Shown here in pieces: positions 44,209-51,873 of a DNA stretch of 55,105 nt (positions are counted from its first letter, which is position 1; each line of letters opens with the position of its first letter). This stretch comes from CAZEVY01 sp964515555 (lineage in GTDB: Bacteria; Acidobacteriota; Terriglobia; Bryobacterales; Bryobacteraceae). A program made the position numbers and the translations under genes. The notes under the pieces are model-generated. The model searched no databases, had not been told where the DNA came from, and saw only the letters and a list, made by a program, of their open reading frames with translations. The stretch spans positions 1-55,105 of the forward strand of contig CAZEVY010000025.1 of assembly GCA_964515555.1 (NCBI GenBank), given 5' to 3'.

Positions 44209-44218
44209 CGGAGCGGTC
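44179..44218 (-). repeat. Dispersed short repeat family R1, copy D, with added inverted end
   Basis: Minus strand 31-nt subtype (44179-44209). GACCGCTC at 44179-44186 also pairs perfectly with GAGCGGTC at 44211-44218, making a hairpin across the aspartyl-protease stop codon. The last residues of that protein (DRSLTLAAP) are repeat-encoded. Confidence 0.75.
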
Positions 44219-44244
44219 ATCCTTAGACAATTACGACGCCATGC

Positions 44245-44955
44245 TTAGCGGCGCAGCACGACCAATTGAACGAATAGGCGCAGGAGCTGTCCGAAGGTCA
44301 CTGCCAGCGAGCGCAGGCGGAAGAACTGCGACCGGCCGTGAACGCGGGGATAATGGTGCACGCCGACCTCGACGACGCGGCAGCCGCTGAGCTCGAGTTT
44401 CCGGACCAGCTCGACGCAAATCGTGCCGCTGGTGGACGTGAGGCGGATGGTTTCGAGCAGGGAGCGGCGCACGAGGCGGAAATCGCAGTCGATGTCGCGG
44501 ATGCGGATGCGGAACAGAAGGCGCGCGAAGCGGTTGTAGACCGAACCGATCCAGATGCGGTGCCAGGGATCCTGGCGCTGGAGCTTGTAGCCGTTGACGA
44601 GACCGACGCCGGGCGCCATCTTCTCCAGCAGCAGGGGCAGCTCGCGGACGTCGTACTGTCCGTCGCCGTCGGTGTAGAAAACCAGCTCGCGGGTGGCGGC
44701 GGCGAATCCGCTGCGCAGGGCGCCTCCATATCCGCGATTCTCCGGGTGCGTGAGGACACGGAGCCGCTCGCCGAATTCGCGCTGGAGGGCGGCCAGCACC
44801 TCGGCGGTGTTATCGTGGCTGCCGTCGTTTACGACGATGACCTCGAAGTCGGCGGCGTGTTCGGAGAGTACGGCGAAGGTGGTGGCGATGAGAGAAGGCA
44901 GCGAGGGAGCGTCGTTGTAGGCGGGAAAAAATACGCTGATGCTGGAGCTGGTCAC
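44245..44955 (-). CDS. Family 2 glycosyltransferase (polyprenyl-phosphate sugar transferase-like)
   Basis: 236 residues from GTG 44955, chosen because the chain then begins with the GT-A fold strand SISVFFPAYNDAPSL; the open frame extends 104 codons upstream through non-coding-looking sequence. VVNDGSHDNT (DGS nucleotide-sugar loop), ENRGYGGALRSGF and YTDGDGQYD (metal-binding DxD-like) match DPM1/GtrB-type enzymes. It transfers sugar from UDP/GDP donors to polyprenyl phosphate. A hydrophobic C-terminal segment may anchor it. It is close to the large stem-loop and has no partner flippase nearby. Confidence 0.88.
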   Translation of the reverse strand: MTSSSISVFFPAYNDAPSLPSLIATTFAVLSEHAADFEVIVVNDGSHDNTAEVLAALQREFGERLRVLTHPENRGYGGALRSGFAAATRELVFYTDGDGQYDVRELPLLLEKMAPGVGLVNGYKLQRQDPWHRIWIGSVYNRFARLLFRIRIRDIDCDFRLVRRSLLETIRLTSTSGTICVELVRKLELSGCRVVEVGVHHYPRVHGRSQFFRLRSLAVTFGQLLRLFVQLVVLRR

Positions 44956-45101
44956 CGAATTAAGAAAGCTCCAGATTATCTCACAAGCCCGGACCGGGCG
45001 TCCGGAAAGTTTGCCGGCAGACTGGTCATCGTCGATGTGCCGCCGCGCGGATGGCGCCCCCCGGTGCCCTCCGCGCGACGGTCGACGAACCTCCAAGTAA
45101 C

Positions 45102-45174
45102 AGCCCGCAGAGCGGAGCGCGGCGGCGGCGTTACCGATCAGATTTGAAGGGTGCCGCCGCGCCCTTTGCGGGCT
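45102..45174 (-). terminator. Large two-tier stem-loop downstream of the AT-hook gene
   Basis: Outer arms AGCCCGCA (45102-45109) and TGCGGGCT (45167-45174), inner arms GCGCGGCGGC (45117-45126) and GCCGCCGCGC (45153-45162), all perfect, with a 26-base loop. It starts three bases after the AT-hook gene stop (minus strand). It is either a terminator without U tract or a structured RNA/DNA element; the tiers and size are unusual for a simple terminator. Confidence 0.5.
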
Positions 45175-45176
45175 AG

Positions 45177-45386
45177 CTAGTCGGAGGAGGCGGATTTCGC
45201 CGCGCCGGACGCTCTCCCCTTCCCTCCGCCTTTGCCGGTGGCGCGCTTTCTGGCCTCGAGGAGCCAAGCCGGAGGCCGGCCGCGGCGGCGTCCGCGCCCC
45301 CGCGCTAGCCGCTCCAGTACCAGAATGGCCTCCTCAATTGACTCTCTCTCCTGACGCAACTCCGTCAGCATTTTTGTAGTGTCCAT
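45177..45386 (-). CDS. Small AT-hook-like basic protein
   Basis: 69 residues from ATG 45386 with AGGAGA upstream. The N-terminal helix (KMLTELRQERESIEEAILVLERLAR) is followed by GRGRRRGRPPAWL, where RGRPP is an AT-hook-type minor-groove motif, then a Lys/Gly/Ala/Ser-rich tail. Likely a nucleoid-associated micro-protein. Similar proteins are, to my knowledge, numerous in acidobacterial genomes. Its AT-rich upstream region carries paired 13-bp inverted repeats that could serve a regulator. Confidence 0.75.
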   Translation of the reverse strand: MDTTKMLTELRQERESIEEAILVLERLARGRGRRRGRPPAWLLEARKRATGKGGGKGRASGAAKSASSD

Positions 45387-45417
45387 TTTTTCTCCTGATG
45401 GTTAGGTCGTTGGTTCT

Positions 45418-45520
45418 TGTTCCGGAATCGGAACAGTGGTATCGGTTCCAAAAATTGGTCCCCTCTCTTTGTACCTCATCCTTTCAACACTTTCAAGACT
45501 CTTGTTACGATTCCGGAACA
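45418..45520. promoter_or_regulatory. Paired TGTTCCGGAATCG operators upstream of the AT-hook gene
   Basis: TGTTCCGGAATCG at 45418-45430 recurs inverted as CGATTCCGGAACA at 45508-45520. The first copy is itself nearly palindromic, TGTTCC-GGAATC-GGAACA (45418-45435). The region is far richer in A and T than its surroundings. Two identical sites in opposite orientation about 90 bp apart suggest a looping or cooperative repressor; the regulator is not identified. Confidence 0.5.
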
Positions 45521-45577
45521 GATAGCAACCGGAGAACGGGATTTGCCGCTTTCCAGACCCCGGCGGGACAGGCGGTT

Positions 45578-46945
45578 TCAGGCGCCCGCACGCTGCCTTT
45601 TCCAGCGAAAATAGAACGGCAATCCCAGGATAATCAGCAGCAGGCCGCCGATCGACTCGCGCGGGGACTTCATGAGCGTGGCCGCGATGAGAGCGGCCGC
45701 GACGAGCACAAAAAGCGCCGGAACGACCGGATAACCGAGGGTCCGGTAGGGGCGCTCCATTTCCGGCCGGCGGCGCCGCAGCACCAGCACCGACGCGGCC
45801 GCCATGCCGTATAAGATCCAACTGGAAAATATGACGGAAGTGAAGAGCTGATCGTAACGGCCCCCGACAATCATCAGGATGGCCGCCCAGGCGGCCAGTC
45901 CGAAAATGGCCACCGAGGGGGTGTGGTGAGTCGCGTGAACGCGTCCGAAGGCGGAGAAGAAATACCCGTCGCGAGCCATGGCAAAGGGGATGCGCGAGCC
46001 CGCCAGGATGGAGCCGTTGAGGGCGGCGAATATGGAGATCATGGCGGCGACGCTGACGAGATCGGCTCCGGAGGCGCCGGCGATGCGGCGCATCATTTCG
46101 GCGGCGACGCGGTCGCTGGCGGCGACCTCTGGCCCACTGAGAATGTAGAAGTAGGCCACGTTGGTGAGCAGGTAAATGGCGATGACCGCGAGCGTGCCGC
46201 CGATCAGGGCGATGGGGAGATTTCGCTGCGGCTGACGAATCTCGGCGGCCACCATGTTGACGTTGTTCCAGCCGTCGTAGGCCCAGAGCGCGGCCACCAG
46301 GGCGGCGAAGAAGCCCGTGACGCCGACGGGAATTTCCAGGCCGGCGCTGTAATTCGCGGTGGATCCGGCGCCCGAAGCCAGTCCGGCGACAATAATGCCG
46401 GCGATGAGGGCGACCTTCAGCGCGGTCACCGCCACCTGCACGCCTCCGCCGACTTTGACGCCGAAATAATTGATGACCGCCAGCGTCAGGATCACGCCGA
46501 TCGCCAGGAGCTGGCCGGAGCGGACTTCCAGGCTTTCCAGGCCAAATGGCATGGGTATCTTCTGGATCACTTGTTCCAAACCCGGCAGAAAATTGGCGAG
46601 GTAAAGATAGAACGCCGTCGCCAGGGTGGCCACGGAGCCGCTTCGGGCGACCCACATTTGGGTCCAGCCGTAGAGGAATCCCCAGAACGGTCCGTAGGCT
46701 TCGCGCAAATAGACGTACTCGCCGCCGGCCTCGGGCAGGGCGGCAGCCAGCTCGGCGTAGGTGAGTGCGCCGGCGAGCGACAGCAGGCCACCGAATATCC
46801 AGACGGCGAAAACCATTTCGGGGGAGCCGACGTTCTGGATCATGGTCTTCGGCACCAGGAAGATGCCGCTACCGATGACGGTGCCGACGACGATGGCGAT
46901 GGCGGGCCAGAGGCCGAGTTCGCGGCGCAGCTCGGCGGTGTTCAT
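45578..46945 (-). CDS. APC-superfamily amino-acid permease
   Basis: 455 residues from ATG 46945, which overlaps the SSS transporter stop as ATGA. Twelve membrane helices. The TM1 unwinding motif GTVIGSGIFLVP (residues about 21-32) and TM6-type YDGWNNVNMVAAEIRQPQRN are diagnostic of the LAT/amino-acid antiporter branch of APC transporters. The sequence around YAELAAALPEAGGEYVYL is also conserved. It moves amino acids across the inner membrane. Coupled to the sodium symporter, it may form a paired uptake/exchange unit; substrates unknown. Confidence 0.92.
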   Translation of the reverse strand: MNTAELRRELGLWPAIAIVVGTVIGSGIFLVPKTMIQNVGSPEMVFAVWIFGGLLSLAGALTYAELAAALPEAGGEYVYLREAYGPFWGFLYGWTQMWVARSGSVATLATAFYLYLANFLPGLEQVIQKIPMPFGLESLEVRSGQLLAIGVILTLAVINYFGVKVGGGVQVAVTALKVALIAGIIVAGLASGAGSTANYSAGLEIPVGVTGFFAALVAALWAYDGWNNVNMVAAEIRQPQRNLPIALIGGTLAVIAIYLLTNVAYFYILSGPEVAASDRVAAEMMRRIAGASGADLVSVAAMISIFAALNGSILAGSRIPFAMARDGYFFSAFGRVHATHHTPSVAIFGLAAWAAILMIVGGRYDQLFTSVIFSSWILYGMAAASVLVLRRRRPEMERPYRTLGYPVVPALFVLVAAALIAATLMKSPRESIGGLLLIILGLPFYFRWKRQRAGA

Positions 46946-48456
46946 GAGTCCGCTCCCTTTGGTCGCGGCTCTGTTGCGGATGGCCGCGGGTCGGTTGGTG
47001 TGGATGGTCGAAGGTCGGCCGGTGTGTACGAAAGGGCGAGGCCGGTGGCGAAGGTGGCGGCGCTGCCGATGAGGACATACCAAGTCCAGGCGATGGGGGT
47101 CGCGGCCTTCACGTAGATCATCACGGCGAGGCCGGCGACCATGCCGGCCATGGCGGCGCGCTCGCCGACGCGGCGGGTGAGGAGGCCGAGCAGGAACACG
47201 CCCAGCAGCGAGCCGTAGATGATCGAGGCGATCGAGAGGCCCGCCTGGAGCACGGAGCCGACGTGTCGCGAGAGCCATCCGATGGCGAACAGCACCACGC
47301 CCCAGACCACGGTCATTCGGCGAGCGAGCCGCAGGTAGCCTTCTTCGGTGCGCGGGCGGCGGCGCAGGGTCTCGATGGGCTTGAAGAAATCCATCACGGT
47401 GGTGGAGGCGAGCGAGTTAAGCGCCGCGCTCAGGTTGGACATGGCGGCGGCGAGCACGGCCGCCATCACCAGTCCGGCGACGCCGGCCGGCAGGTGCTCC
47501 CAGATGAAGGCGGGATAGATGCGGTCGGCGGGTTTGGGCGGGGGGGCGCCGGTGGAGCCGTAGTAGACGTAGAGCAGGACGCCGATGACGAGGAACAGCG
47601 AGAACTGGAAGAAGATGACGAACCAGCTCGCCAGCAGCGCGGCGCGGCTTTCGCCGAGCGACTTCGCGGCGAGAAGCCGCTGGACCATGAGCTGCTCGGT
47701 GCCGTGACTGGCGGTGGTCAGCAGGCAGCCGCCGATGAGGCCGGCCCAGAAGTTGAAGGTTCGCGAGAAGAACTCCATCGACCAGGAGAAGCGGAAGTCG
47801 AAGAGCGCGAACTTGCCGGCGGCGGAGGCGACGTCGACCACGTGCGGCCAGCCGCCGGGGATCTCGGCGAGGATGACGAAGAAGCTCAGGATGGCGCCGG
47901 CGACGTAGAGGAACATCTGCACGACGTCGGTCCAGATGACGGCGGTCATGCCGCCTTCGAAGGTGTAGAAGAGAGTGAGGGCGACGATCAGAAGGATGGA
48001 GGCGACTTCGCCGGTGTCGAGGACGATGGAGACGACGATGGAGATGGCGAAGACGCGCACGCCTTCGGCGAGGGCGCGGAGGACCAGGAAGGTCCCGGCG
48101 GTGAGCCGGCGGATGCGCTCGCCGAAGCGGTTGCGCATCAGCTCGTAGGCGGTGTACATCTCGCCGCGGAAGTAGTGGGGCAGGAACAGCACCGAGATGA
48201 CGACGCGCGCGAGCAGGTATCCGAAGACGACCTGGAGGAATCCAAGATTGCCGTTGAAGGCGAGCGCCGGGGTGCCAATGACGGTGAGAGTGCTGGTTTC
48301 GGCGGAGACGATGGAGAATCCGATGGCCCACCAGGGGGCGTTGCGGCCGCCGAGGAAGTAGTCCTTCAGCGACTTTTGCGATTTCCGGAAGCGCGCGCCG
48401 AACCAGGTGATGGCGACGAGGTAGACGAGGATGACGCCCAGGTCGAGGAATCGCAT
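46942..48456 (-). CDS. Sodium:solute symporter (SSS family)
   Basis: 504 residues with about 13 membrane helices. The LKDYFLGGRNAPWWAIGFSIVSAETST segment and later helices AAMSNLSAALNSLASTTVMDFF (TM8 sodium-site region) match the SSSF family. The hydrophilic C-terminal tail TPADLRPSTPTDPRPSATEP ends in repeat R1 copy E, which codes ATEPRPKG. It drives uptake of small solutes with sodium. Its stop overlaps the APC permease start. The divergent TPR gene lies 222 bases away. Confidence 0.92.
   Translation of the reverse strand: MRFLDLGVILVYLVAITWFGARFRKSQKSLKDYFLGGRNAPWWAIGFSIVSAETSTLTVIGTPALAFNGNLGFLQVVFGYLLARVVISVLFLPHYFRGEMYTAYELMRNRFGERIRRLTAGTFLVLRALAEGVRVFAISIVVSIVLDTGEVASILLIVALTLFYTFEGGMTAVIWTDVVQMFLYVAGAILSFFVILAEIPGGWPHVVDVASAAGKFALFDFRFSWSMEFFSRTFNFWAGLIGGCLLTTASHGTEQLMVQRLLAAKSLGESRAALLASWFVIFFQFSLFLVIGVLLYVYYGSTGAPPPKPADRIYPAFIWEHLPAGVAGLVMAAVLAAAMSNLSAALNSLASTTVMDFFKPIETLRRRPRTEEGYLRLARRMTVVWGVVLFAIGWLSRHVGSVLQAGLSIASIIYGSLLGVFLLGLLTRRVGERAAMAGMVAGLAVMIYVKAATPIAWTWYVLIGSAATFATGLALSYTPADLRPSTPTDPRPSATEPRPKGADS
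46948..46977 (-). repeat. Dispersed short repeat family R1, copy E, inside the SSS gene 3' end
   Basis: Minus strand GCAACA-GAGCCGCG-ACCAAAGG-GAGCGGAC, matching copy B at 26 of 30 bases. It ends one base before the stop/start overlap of the SSS and APC genes and codes ATEPRPKGAD in the symporter tail. Confidence 0.7.
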
Positions 48457-48549
48457 CCGGAAGCGGGGATTCTAACACGATTGGCGGGAACAAACTCCGG
48501 CTGGCGCGCATCTATGGCGTTGGAGGCTCGGCGGTAGTGTAGCCGAAGG

Positions 48550-48578
48550 TTGCGGCGGCATGGCGATTCCGGTATACT
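48550..48578 (+). promoter_or_regulatory. Sigma-70-type promoter for the secreted TPR gene
   Basis: TTGCGG (48550-48555) and TATACT (48573-48578) with a 17-base spacer. TATACT is one base from consensus. The start of transcription would be near 48585, giving a leader of about 95 bases to GTG 48679. Confidence 0.6.
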
Positions 48579-48678
48579 CCGCAAATGCCCGAACGCGAGC
48601 GGGCCCTGGGCGAGCGTGTCATTTCTCTCGCACCAACCGCACGCGTCCATACTTGTTAATACGAGGAGGCGACTAGCC

Positions 48679-50007
48679 GTGGCGCGTTCCCGAATCATAT
48701 TGTTCGCAGCATTCGCATCGGTGGCGACGCTCAGCCTACTGGGACAGGCGGCGACCGAGGCGCCCAAAGCGCAGGGTCCCCAGTTCAAGGATCGCGCCGA
48801 GTACGACCTCTACGAGGGGGCCCGCACCACGCTGGGCAACGCCGGCGAGGCCAAGAAGCGGCTCGACATATTAAATCAGTGGAAAGAGAAGTACCCGCAA
48901 TCCGACTACGACCTGACGCGGCGGCAGATGTACGTCACGACGTACCAGCAGCTCGGCCAGGCCGAGGAGATGTGGAACGCCTGCAAGGATCTGCTGGCGG
49001 CCGATCCGAAGAACTTCACGGGGCTGTACTTCCTGACGCTGCTGGTCAAGAGCATGGGGAAGACGGATCCGGACAGGCTGGACACCGGCGAGAAATCGGC
49101 GCGGGCGCTGCTGCAGGTGATCGAGACTCCGCCGACGGGAGTGGCCGCGGCCGAGTGGGACAAGCAGAAGCCGCCGATCCAGATCGCGGCGCACACATCG
49201 CTGGGGTGGATCGCGATGCAGCGAAAAGACAACGCGGCCGCTGAGAAGGAATTCGTCAAGGTGCTCCAGATGAATCCGGGCAACGGGGAAGTAAGCGTGT
49301 TTCTCGGCACTGTCATCAGCTTGCAGAAGGATCCGAGCCGCTATTCGGAGATCCTGTTTCACTTCGCCCGGGCCGGGCACTACGACGGCCCCGGGGGCCT
49401 CCAGGCGCCGGGCCGTCAGACCTACCAGGGGTACTTCGAAAAGGCCTACAAGAACTTCCACGGCGACGACAAGGCCGGGATGGCGGAAGTGGTCCAGGTG
49501 GCCAAGTCCGCCGCCTTCCCTCCAGCCGGCTTCCGGGTGAAGAGCCTTGCCGAGATCATGGCCGAGAACGAGGAGAAGTTCAAGGCCCAGAACCCCATGT
49601 TGTTCCTGTGGACCAACATTAAAAAGGCGCTCGAGGACCAGGCCGGAGGAGCCGGCTATTTCGAACAGATCAAGGGTTCCCTGATGCCCGGCGGCGCCGG
49701 GGACGTGAAGAAGTTCAAGGGCACCATCATTTCCACCAAGCCTGTGGCCCGACCCAAGGAGGTCGTCGTCGGCATCACGTCGGCCGACACTCCGGAAGTG
49801 ACCCTGCGGCTGGACACGGCCATGACGAGCAAGGCCGACCCGGGCACCGTGATCGAGTTTGAGGGCGTGGCAGTCGAGTTTGTCCGCGAGCCATTCAACC
49901 TGACCTTCGACGTGGAGAAGGAGCAGATCGTCGGCTGGCCGGCCCCTCCGCCGCCCGTCAAGAAGGCGCCGGGCAAGGCCGCGGGCACCGCGAAGAAGAA
50001 GGGTTAA
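48679..50007 (+). CDS. Secreted TPR-containing protein
   Basis: 442 residues from GTG 48679 with GAGGAGG nine bases upstream; the frame is open further left, but only this start gives a signal peptide (IILFAAFASVATLSLLGQA). TPR-like helices span residues about 40-210 (for example GEAKKRLDILNQWKEKYPQ, QRKDNAAAEKEFVKVLQMNPG). After a middle helical part, residues about 330-415 form a beta-rich domain (FKGTIISTKPVARPKEVVVG). The Lys-rich tail ends KKKG. Function unknown; scaffold in the periplasm likely. Confidence 0.82.
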   Translation: MARSRIILFAAFASVATLSLLGQAATEAPKAQGPQFKDRAEYDLYEGARTTLGNAGEAKKRLDILNQWKEKYPQSDYDLTRRQMYVTTYQQLGQAEEMWNACKDLLAADPKNFTGLYFLTLLVKSMGKTDPDRLDTGEKSARALLQVIETPPTGVAAAEWDKQKPPIQIAAHTSLGWIAMQRKDNAAAEKEFVKVLQMNPGNGEVSVFLGTVISLQKDPSRYSEILFHFARAGHYDGPGGLQAPGRQTYQGYFEKAYKNFHGDDKAGMAEVVQVAKSAAFPPAGFRVKSLAEIMAENEEKFKAQNPMLFLWTNIKKALEDQAGGAGYFEQIKGSLMPGGAGDVKKFKGTIISTKPVARPKEVVVGITSADTPEVTLRLDTAMTSKADPGTVIEFEGVAVEFVREPFNLTFDVEKEQIVGWPAPPPPVKKAPGKAAGTAKKKG

Positions 50008-50026
50008 CCGGACCAGCGCCGGGCGA

Positions 50027-50728
50027 ATGAGCGTCCTCACGCTGGTGCGCCACGGCCAGGCCTCCTATCTCGAAGCCGACTACGATAAGCTCTCGCCGCT
50101 CGGCGAGGAGCAGTCGCGGCGGCTGGGCGACTACTGGCGGCGTCACGGCGCGACCTTCGACGCGGTCTTCTGCGGCCCGAGGAAGCGCCACCTCCGCACG
50201 GCCGAAATCGCGGCGGGCGACGGCTGGCCCGCGCCGGTGGTGCTCGACGAGCTGGACGAGTATCCCGCGATGGAAGTGATGTCGGCGTTCCTGCCGGCGC
50301 TCGGCGAGCGCCATGCTCGCGTGCGCGAGCTGGCGGCGGAGCTGGCCGCGGCCAACGGCGGAGCGGCGCGCATCCGATGCGCCGACCGGCTGCTCAAGGA
50401 AGTCACCGAACGGTGGGCCGCGGGCGAGGTGTCGTCGCCCGAGATCGAGTCGTGGGACGCCTTCTGCGAGCGCGTGCGCCGCGGGGTGGACACGATGCGG
50501 GCGAGGGCGGGCAAGGCGTCGCGCGTGGTGGCGTTCACCTCGGGCGGTCCGCTGGCGGCGACGGCGAAGATCGCGCTGGGGCTGACGCCGCGCGCCACGC
50601 TGGAGCTGACCTGGAGCCCGCGCAACGGCGCGCTGGCGGAATTCCTCTTCTCGGGCGACCGATTCTCGCTCAGCTCCTTCAACACGCTGCCGCACCTGGA
50701 CGACCCGGCGCTATGGACCTACCGGTAG
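50027..50728 (+). CDS. Histidine-phosphatase-superfamily protein lacking the second catalytic His
   Basis: 233 residues. LVRHGQ at residues 6-11 provides the nucleophile His9 and Arg8; the RKRHLRTAEI segment gives the second Arg pocket. The usual late SHGGP motif is AFTSGGPL here (near residue 170), with Ser-Gly in place of His-Gly, so the second pocket His is absent. Members with this change exist and are usually near acyl-CoA or phosphotransferase genes. Its stop lies 16 bases inside the next gene, an ACAD10-like kinase, implying linked roles. Confidence 0.85.
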   Translation: MSVLTLVRHGQASYLEADYDKLSPLGEEQSRRLGDYWRRHGATFDAVFCGPRKRHLRTAEIAAGDGWPAPVVLDELDEYPAMEVMSAFLPALGERHARVRELAAELAAANGGAARIRCADRLLKEVTERWAAGEVSSPEIESWDAFCERVRRGVDTMRARAGKASRVVAFTSGGPLAATAKIALGLTPRATLELTWSPRNGALAEFLFSGDRFSLSSFNTLPHLDDPALWTYR

Positions 50729-51786
50729 ATCCTAACGTCACCGCGCCGGTGCGGCAAGGCGAGGAGATCGACGCGGCGCGGCTGGTCGAGTACTTGCGCT
50801 CGCTCGGAGGGGAGTTCGCAGGCGCCGTCGAGGTGGAGCAGTTTCCCTCGGGACACTCGAACCTGACGTACCTGGTGCGCGCCGGGGCGCGCGAGATGGT
50901 CTTGCGCCGGCCGCCGTTCGGTAGCAAGGTGAAATCGGCACACGACATGTCGCGCGAGTATCGGGTGCTGTCGCGCCTCCATCCTCTCTATGCGCCGGCG
51001 CCGAGGCCGATCGCCTACTGCGACGACGACGCCGTGGTGGGCGCGCCGTTCTACCTGATGGAACGGCGGCGCGGACTGGTGATTCGCAAGGAGGTTCCGG
51101 CGGAGCTGGCGTCGCGGCCCGCGACACTGCGGCGCGTGGCGGAAGCGCTGATCGCGAACCTGGGCGCGCTGCACGCCATCGACCTGGATGCGACCGGACT
51201 GAGGGAACTGGGCAAGCCTGAAGGCTACGTGCGGCGCCAGGTGGAGGGCTGGACGAAGCGCTGGAACGACGCGCGCACCGAGGAGGTCGCCGATGTCGAG
51301 GAGGCCGCGCGATGGCTGGCGGCGCGGTTGCCGGCCGAGTCCGGGGCGTCGCTGATCCACAACGACTACAAGCTCGACAACGTGATGCTGGACCCGCGCG
51401 ACCCGTCGCGCATCGTGGCGGTGCTCGACTGGGAGATGGCGACGGTGGGAGACCCGCTGATGGATCTGGGCACGGCGCTGAGCTACTGGGTGGAGGCGGG
51501 CGATCCGGAGGAGTTCCTATCGCAGCGGCTGGCGCCGACGGCGCAGCCGGGTTTCCTCTCGCGTCGGGAAGCGGCGGAGCATTACGCGCGGGCGACGGGG
51601 CGCGACCTCTCGAACATCGTCTACTACTACGTGTTCGGGCTGTTCAAGACGGCGGTGATCATCCAGCAGATCTACTATCGCTGGGTGCACGGCCACACGC
51701 GGGACGAGCGCTTCGGCGCCTTCGGGGCGATGGTGGCGGCGCTGGCGCGGCAGGCGGCGCGGTCGGCGGAGAGGGGTGAGGTGTAG
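50713..51786 (+). CDS. APH-type phosphotransferase (ACAD10-like kinase)
   Basis: 357 residues from ATG 50713. GHSNLTYLVRAG and MVLRRPP (Gly-loop and Lys equivalents), HNDYKLDNVMLD (catalytic HxDxxxxN) and LDWEMATVGDPLMDLG (metal-binding D) mark the aminoglycoside-phosphotransferase fold, in the subgroup fused to or beside acyl-CoA dehydrogenases in other bacteria. Those kinases phosphorylate hydroxyacyl-type substrates. Here it pairs with a histidine-phosphatase-like protein, and no acyl-CoA dehydrogenase gene is in the window. Confidence 0.88.
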   Translation: MDLPVDPNVTAPVRQGEEIDAARLVEYLRSLGGEFAGAVEVEQFPSGHSNLTYLVRAGAREMVLRRPPFGSKVKSAHDMSREYRVLSRLHPLYAPAPRPIAYCDDDAVVGAPFYLMERRRGLVIRKEVPAELASRPATLRRVAEALIANLGALHAIDLDATGLRELGKPEGYVRRQVEGWTKRWNDARTEEVADVEEAARWLAARLPAESGASLIHNDYKLDNVMLDPRDPSRIVAVLDWEMATVGDPLMDLGTALSYWVEAGDPEEFLSQRLAPTAQPGFLSRREAAEHYARATGRDLSNIVYYYVFGLFKTAVIIQQIYYRWVHGHTRDERFGAFGAMVAALARQAARSAERGEV

Positions 51787-51807
51787 GGAGCGGGGCTGGG
51801 AGGCCCC

Positions 51808-51832
51808 GTGCGGCGCTGGAGCGCCGCCTCAC
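51808..51832 (+). repeat. Hairpin repeat family R3, copy 2
   Basis: GCGGCGC (51810-51816) and GCGCCGC (51821-51827) pair perfectly around TGGA, 24 bases after the kinase stop. The flanks GTG and CTCA match copy 1 at 6871-6897. Position after a stop fits a terminator role. Confidence 0.5.
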
Positions 51833-51852
51833 CGGAGCGCGTGCGCTACCCT

Positions 51853-51872
51853 GAAGGAAGAGGTATTCCTTC
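51853..51872 (+). promoter_or_regulatory. Hairpin presenting the Shine-Dalgarno GAGG in its loop
   Basis: GAAGGAA (51853-51859) and TTCCTTC (51866-51872) pair perfectly; the 6-base loop GAGGTA carries the ribosome site, one base before ATG 51874. If the hairpin forms in mRNA, the loop exposes the site but the stem lies against the start codon. It might modulate translation of the TIGR03437 protein. Confidence 0.4.
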
Positions 51873-51873
51873 C

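Noticed and set aside
45402..46655. A 417-codon minus-strand frame overlapping the APC gene
   Set aside because: It is out of frame with the clear APC permease motifs and has arginine-rich shadow composition.
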